Origin: Trissonchulus latispiculum
Taxonomy: Eukaryota; Nematoda; Enoplea; Enoplida; Ironidae
Reading direction: 5' to 3'
Assembly: GCA_030248195.1 (NCBI GenBank)
Contig: JASAND010013007.1
Span: forward strand, 1 to 64,000
Length of the DNA stretch: 64,000 nt
Numbering within the stretch: position 1 is the first letter of the stretch; each line of letters starts with the position of its first letter. Positions 58,643 through 64,000 of the stretch are shown one piece after another. The position numbers were made by a program, and so were the translations under genes. A model generated the notes under the pieces. The model was not told where the DNA came from, made no database searches, and saw only the letters and a program-made list of their open reading frames with translations.

Positions 58643-59876
58643 ATGACCGAGCCGGTCAAATCCCTCAAGATTGCGCACTATGAGATTATGGAAACTTGCT
58701 CATGTGTAACTCTGCCTCTATTTGAAATCTTCCCACGTCAAAATGAATGTCTAGCTTTCCTGGAAAACGAACGGCACCACTGCCCACTGTGTATCTTCTC
58801 ATATGAGGTTACTGATTACGGCTCCCGCATATACATTGCTTCAACTGCTGAACACTTTTCCCATGTATATATGAAAGTTCCTTCCTATGAGCGTTTCTTC
58901 TATGAAATCCTTCCAGAGAAACGGCCTTGCAAACTTTTTTGATATTGAATTGACGCACAACAGGGAGAAAGACTCGGCTCTATTTAATAGATTCTTGGAC
59001 AGTCTGCCATCAGCCATTGAAAGCATGACGAACACTGTGTCGAAAGAAGATGTGAAATTCTCTATGCTTACCTCCCATAATGACCGAAAACTCAGCTATC
59101 ATCTAATCGGGACCAATTTTCTGTCATTTTCCTCCATTAAATTGGTTGGCGAATTTGTGAATAAGTTGAGAGACCAGTTGCCTCTTGATTTACACATCTG
59201 GGATACATCAGTATACTCGAACAACCAGAACTTCAGAATATGGCTGTCAACGAAGAGGAAGGAAGTTCGCCCTCTAATCCGCCCTGGCCACTCTGATTCT
59301 GCTACTGCCAAATCTTTGGTTGAAACTTTTGTTGGCAATTATTCGTGTCTGTGCTCTCCTCAGAAACAGAACAGGCTCTTTGATAAAATCTGTATGGCAC
59401 CGCTGTATCAGTTCCTGGCACCCACATCTAGTTCTTCAAAGAAGCGAAAACGACCCGCTCCTATATTTGATTTTCAGCGTTCCCAAACGGCGGGTCCCTC
59501 CACTCCTTCTGCCTATGCTTATTCTGATGAGCCTCCGCCTCCAAAAAGAGAAGCAAATCAAATGGAAACAATTCCTCAAAACGTAGAAACGGATCCAATC
59601 AAGAGTCAGATATGGAAGGATATTGCTATTGCTTGCCCAGGATATTTGATCACAAATTTCATTTTTTATGATTCAACCGTAACAGTTTCTGTCCAAAATT
59701 TGAAATGGTGCCCAATGCTGAAACGAGAACACTCAAGTAATCATTCGTATTTCGTCTACGACATCAATTCCAAAACCTATCAATGGCGATGTCATGGTGT
59801 TGCATGTAAAACTGGAAATCCGCCCCCTGTCCCGCCTTATTTTAAGATTGTAAATGGTGAAAAGCTGAATTTGTAG
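58643..59876 (+). CDS. Primase-polymerase (archaeo-eukaryotic primase superfamily), one frameshift
   Basis: Read as about 411 residues in two frames meeting at a T run (58935-58940): 58643-58942 ends in KRPCKLF then TGA, while the overlapping frame continues FFDIELTH. The catalytic set of PrimPol-type enzymes is present: DIE (58941-58949), SYH (59094-59102) and the third Asp in WDTSVYSNNQNFR (59202), a segment very like eukaryotic PrimPol. A basic patch (SKKRKRP) and a disordered linker follow, then a UL52/PrimPol-type zinc finger (C at 59709, REHSSN, C-x4-C near 59790). It would make primers and extend them on element DNA. A one-base surplus or two-base loss at the T run, immediately before the active site, disables it unless it is a sequencing error. 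It is shorter than human PrimPol. It precedes the helicase on the same strand. Confidence 0.85.
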
Positions 59877-60252
59877 CAGTTTTCTTGTCTTTATTTTCTA
59901 TTATATTTTGGTACTAGTTCAAAGCAGTGACATATAGTTAACAATCTGCAATTACAAAATCTTCTTTTATCTCGACATTATTTCAATATCTGCCATTCAT
60001 TTTAAAATCAGTCGTGCGCTATGACTGCTTTGAACCAGTCCTCTTTCCGAGTTTTGTCTTTTGCCTTTCTCTACTTCTGATATGTTTTTCATATGTTTCT
60101 TTATTTTATGTCGTGCTTACTGTTTTTGATTTCTTTCCCCTTGTATCTCAATTCATTACTATCTTTATTATATTCTCCTTTATGTTTATAACATTTTTTT
60201 ATCTTCCAAAAATTTTTTTTCTACTCCATCCCCACACTCCAAATGAAATCAC

Positions 60253-60258
60253 AATAAA
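60253..60258 (+). terminator. Poly(A) signal candidate for the primase
   Basis: AATAAA in ACAATAAAAG, about 380 bp after the primase stop. No competing signal nearer. Confidence 0.45.
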
Positions 60259-60364
60259 AGAATCTGTCAAAATGATACAATGACTAGTGTCAATAGTCTA
60301 AAACTGAACGATACTAGACCTGCCCTCCACTGATGTATGTTCAGAAATTTCCTGTTTTATCATT

Positions 60365-60485
60365 TGAGCGTAACTATTTCTGTCCAAAATTTGAAATGAT
60401 CCTCTTTGCTGAAATAAGAATACAACACCAATTTGTCTAATCTAAAGTACAACATCAATTCGAATCTCTAATAATCACCCTGCCA
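60365..60485 (+). pseudogene. Relic copy of the primase zinc-finger region
   Basis: GTAACTATTTCTGTCCAAAATTTGAAATG..CTGAAA.AAGAA followed by ACATCAATTC repeats 59685-59775 of the primase with frame-breaking changes and loss of the Cys codons. A tandem pair at about 60573-60662 (TATGATTTTT.ATAATTATGTACA, CCAACCGGTGACATA) resembles the primase 3' flank. Confidence 0.65.
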
Positions 60486-60699
60486 GTATGATGCATCAAT
60501 AAGAGGGCTCTCCTCTCCTTGCCTGGTTACATTGTCAGTGGTGATACCCTTATATTTATAGCAATTTTCTTCTTTGTATGATTTTTTATAATTATGTACA
60601 GCTACCAACCGGTGACATAGTATGATTTTTATAATTATGTACACCTTCCAACCGGTGACATATTCTTAGTAATGTATTGCTAGCAAATCTACTTTCAGT

Positions 60700-61560
60700 T
60701 GAAAAATCATTCAAGTCTATCATTCATTTTTTCCAGAGTTATCTTAATCCGCGGTACCTAATACTCAACATTTGTTCACATAAAAACAAATCGCAAACAA
60801 TTGCAAACTTCCACTTTTAATATCGTAAATGTTTATTTGCAGAACATTAACACTATACACTCTCTTTCTACTATGGTATAACAGCAGCCCCTTCTTCTTC
60901 TCTCTACTACGGTATAATTCCAGCCCCCCTTCTTCTCTTCATGCTATTTTCCTGTTATGGTTTGTCGTGTTTCAAATGTTTTTCGTCGCAACGTCATATT
61001 TATCAATTGTGTATATATTCCTCTCTATGCTTAATGTTTGTTATTTAACCTATCATGTTCTCCGTAATTCTGTTTACATGTTATGTTTCCCACATACATT
61101 TCTCACATCAGTCTTCAAAATTATGCAACGTATCTACTTCCATTATCGCTCCTCCTGTTCAGTCTTCGCTTTTCGTGATCAGTTTACAGCTCCTTTTTCG
61201 TGTTCAGTTTACAGCGCCCGTTTACATTGCTTTTTGTACGCCATATATGTTTACTTTATTTTATTAATATATGTTTTTGTATTTCTCTGTTAGTGTAACA
61301 ATCCCATGTAACCCATTTCCAGTAATCACGACATAATTTCACAACAAAGCGGGGACTGCGTGCATAATGAAACGAGAGAAACATCGCTGACTCTAATCAG
61401 ATGCTAGCGCATATACAACTACACCCATGTGCAATCTAAATGATGCCTGTCCCAAGTGTATTTCTTTCAAATAAATTGTTTTTCCCCATTCCCTCCATAT
61501 CCTGTGGTGCGAACTTTGCAATGTATTTGTCCTACTTTCACTTCTACACTTACGCCTTTA
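60700..61560. other. Intergenic, no feature
   Basis: T-rich stretch with composition-driven frames and a short duplication (CTACTATGGTATAA, CTACTACGGTATAATTC near 60868 and 60905). No signal supports a gene. Confidence 0.45.
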
Positions 61561-61567
61561 GTTACAA

Positions 61568-61744
61568 ATGTCCCAACACTCTGCAGTGGACAACGATCTC
61601 AATGACAACAATTCTGCTTTCATTGAGGAAGAGGCCAATGGACCGGGGGCAAGCCAATCCCAATCCCCTCCGCACTCAATTGCTCCTTCGTTTGCTGAAG
61701 GCAACAACTCTACATTATGTTCCCATATGTTCCCATTATGTCTT
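61568..61744 (+). CDS. Possible first exon of the helicase gene or small ORF
   Basis: A 58-codon frame from ATG with an acidic, Asn/Ser-rich composition (DNDLNDNNSAFIEEE, GASQSQSPPHSIAPS) that looks like a disordered N-terminus. The next acceptor (TTTTACAG at 61899-61906) would need a phase-0 donor, which I do not find, so the connection is unproven. Confidence 0.3.
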
Positions 61745-61852
61745 TGAACATATTACTCAGTATTCACTGCAACGTACAATCATATCGTGCATAATAGTAC
61801 CATTTCTTAATAATCTTAAATGCCCATCATACTGCTCCTAATGTCTATTTAA

Positions 61853-64000
61853 ATGAGTGAAAATATCAAAGCAGCTTACATAAATGTTCACCAACTTCTT
61901 TTACAGGCCAATGTCAACAAAAATGTCCGAAATGTCACAGGTATAATTGATTCTATTGATCTCTCAGCTCTGGAGGCCCAGTTCGCAGAACAACGTTCCG
62001 TTCCTTTCAGTTTGGACAAAATTCTGCCTGATGACGAAGTCATAGAATATATTACACTACATAGTGTTACATCTCCCAAATCTACCACTCATATCCTCGG
62101 TTCACTACTGCAGCTCAGCCTCTTCCTGGGTCAAGGTAACCCCATCCCGTTCAGAGTAGTCACATAATTCAACTTACATTTTGTAGCTAGTCCTTTCACA
62201 TAAACATGTATCGCGTATAATTTGTTATCATAAATACATTTATCTATTTTCCTATTCCAGATACGGTTGTAAACTACGAACTTCCTGGTACGCGGAAACC
62301 TGCAAAGCAACATCTCGCCAGTATTATCAAACTAGCCGGGCGATCATGTACTGGCAAAACTCCTGCCATGGAAACATTTTTCCGAAATCCGCTTATCGAT
62401 AGCTTTGGCGCAGAGTGGTATCACACTAAGTGCAGGGGAACATGCACACTGCAAGGCCTCCACAAGCATCAGAGGAAAGTAGGTACCCTCAATTATACGA
62501 CGCCACTTACAACTTAATTATGATCAAAATACACTTTCTAAATTGATTTCAACACGTCAAACAGCCCGCCTGGCGTGTGTCCTTTTAAGATAATTTCGGG
62601 TTTTTCGTTGCAATTAACGAAGTAAACGGTACCGTATTTGATTTGTCCACGTACAGAGGAACGTTCCCTCCTCATATGAATTCATTTAAACAACTCACCC
62701 TGTCTCCGTGGCATGTATTCTTTCACGATATTTTCTAGATACTCCTACAATTTGCAAGTAACGGCACCAGCATTAACAGTTACCCATGTGTTTGCCCCTA
62801 AATCTGCAGAAGATATCTCAAAATGAATAACTCGTAGTCATCACTCACGTAGCCAAACAGCCCCCACGTTCAAAAATTCAGTGTATCGTTTTGACTTTTG
62901 GAATTATTACCTCATCCAACAAATATCTAAGTATCATTGGCACGTAGATTTTACTTTCAGCTCGTGAATGACAAGAAGGATCCAACAATGGCAATTGTAA
63001 GCGATGAACTATACGGTGCAATTAATATGCTTGGCAAAAGTGGCAACGGGGCAACCTATGACGGCTACTTTTGGTTGAACGCGCGGTGGTCAATGTTTCC
63101 AACAAGTACAGCCTTGAAGCATACAGATGATGAAATCCCTGTAGATGCTACTGTGCAAGTGTTGGGGGCGTTGGCTCACAAACTACTGCTAAAGTTTTTC
63201 CATAATGCTTAAACGACAGACGGACTCTGGGAACGGTAACTTATGTTCTCTTCACATTTCCTAATTAATTTTGTATTTTACTTCTACTCTCTATTTTAAT
63301 CATGTATACCCTACTTCCACACTTTCGCCTACAAGTACCTCGGGATTCCTATAACAATGATCTTGATTCTCTATTTTAGTGTCATCCTATTTCCGGACAA
63401 TACAACTTATCATACAACTACTGCCATGAAAAATTCTATTCTCGATAGTCAGTACAAAGCGAAAACTCTGCAGGAATCATTCATGTTCGTGTGGCATCTC
63501 CACAACTCAAGATACCTCAACACAATTACACTAAACTAACAGAATCATACTCCTCTGTCCTCCTCTCACATAGCTACCCTTCTTTTGCCCCCTACTTTGT
63601 GTTTAGTCTGGCTTTTTTCTCAACATTTTGTATTTCTCAGCACTAACACTATCATTCTCTAATGAATAATTGAAATCCCACATCATCTTTCATAATTTCA
63701 GTAACCAGCCAGTATCCTACACCTGCTCTCCTGAAGCAATCGAACGATTAGAATGGTACTGGGACAAACAAGTGAATTCAATTAATCATGATCTGAACAG
63801 CGGCCGACCATTCGACAGTAATCCGAAAACCATTCAAATCGGAATCCGCCTAGCAGTGGGTTATCACATTCTGCGCTACATCGTAATGCTAATGTGCTAC
63901 GGAGATGAAGTGCTTCCCTACTCGTTCATCTTGACTGCCACTGATGTGGACTGCGGACTAGCCATTGGTGATCAGAATGAGGATTGGAAGAGAACTGTTC
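61853..64000 (+). CDS. DUF3987-like P-loop helicase/ATPase, partial, with in-frame stop
   Basis: Exons in consistent phase: 61853-62135 (or from the acceptor at 61907), 62261-62478, 62961-63235, 63380-63451 and 63702 to beyond the window. Exon 2 holds a Walker A motif (AGRSCTGKTPAMETF) and exon 3 a Walker B-like AIVSDELYGAINML, in the order and spacing of DUF3987 proteins, which accompany primases in plasmids and phages. Exon 3 then reads through TAA at 63210-63212 into TTDGLWER, and the next exon continues VILFPDN, matching the DGLxxRF..P pattern of the family; so the TAA looks like a nonsense mutation within real coding sequence. Exon 5 (YTCSPEAIERLEWYWD) is open to the right edge. By family it would unwind DNA for the primase. 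Without read-through the product would lack its C-terminal third. Confidence 0.65.

Noticed and set aside
60829..61293. Open frame of 154 codons
   Set aside because: T-rich composition only; hydrophobic peptide expected by chance. No start context or neighbouring exon.
33800..64000. Endogenous large-DNA-virus integration as the default explanation
   Set aside because: No capsid, packaging ATPase or protease gene is visible, and the genes are intron-rich. A viral origin of the primase and helicase is possible but not shown.

Overview
The window looks like nuclear DNA of an animal, most likely an invertebrate. It is AT-rich, with GT-AG introns (many of them phase 1), AATAAA signals, long TA microsatellites and layered repeats. 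The best taxonomic clue is an N-terminal-endonuclease Penelope-like element of the Naiad type, known from invertebrates. I cannot name the species.

Layout. 1-16563 is a giant palindrome: two arms of about 8.2 kb around a loop of roughly 115 bp. The left arm is cut by the window edge, so the arms may be longer. Each arm carries a copy of one gene reading toward the centre (N-terminal SAM-like domain, Ser/Thr/Pro-rich middle). The right copy keeps open exons with good splice sites; the left copy is decayed. 16.6-19 kb holds homopolymer-rich dispersed repeats, a degenerate ATGTGTCTC tandem repeat and a tRNA-like stretch. 19.3-23.75 kb is a complex satellite, and 24.8-33.3 kb is a repeat array interrupted by the Naiad-like element (27.1-31.3 kb).

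33.8-64 kb is a gene-bearing island: a relic exon; a two-exon DDE-type transposase with a Cys-rich tail; two paralogous multi-exon genes (called A and B here) with a short helical N-terminal domain, long Ser/Thr/Pro-rich middles built from phase-1 exons, and SUMO-interaction-like motifs; a small acidic gene on the minus strand; a primase-polymerase with DxE, SxH and D motifs plus a C-terminal zinc finger; and a DUF3987-like P-loop helicase gene running off the right edge.

Together the primase, helicase and transposase resemble the replication and mobility set of a large self-replicating mobile element, or an integrated remnant of one. The family-level calls are secure for the Penelope element and good for the primase; the helicase is likely. 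That the island is one element is inference. Several genes carry single lesions: a frameshift at the primase active site, one in B, one in the Penelope ORF, an in-frame TAA in the helicase, and an AT insertion in the palindrome gene. Fragments of A, B and the primase are scattered through the island and even into the repeat array, so it has been duplicating and rearranging.
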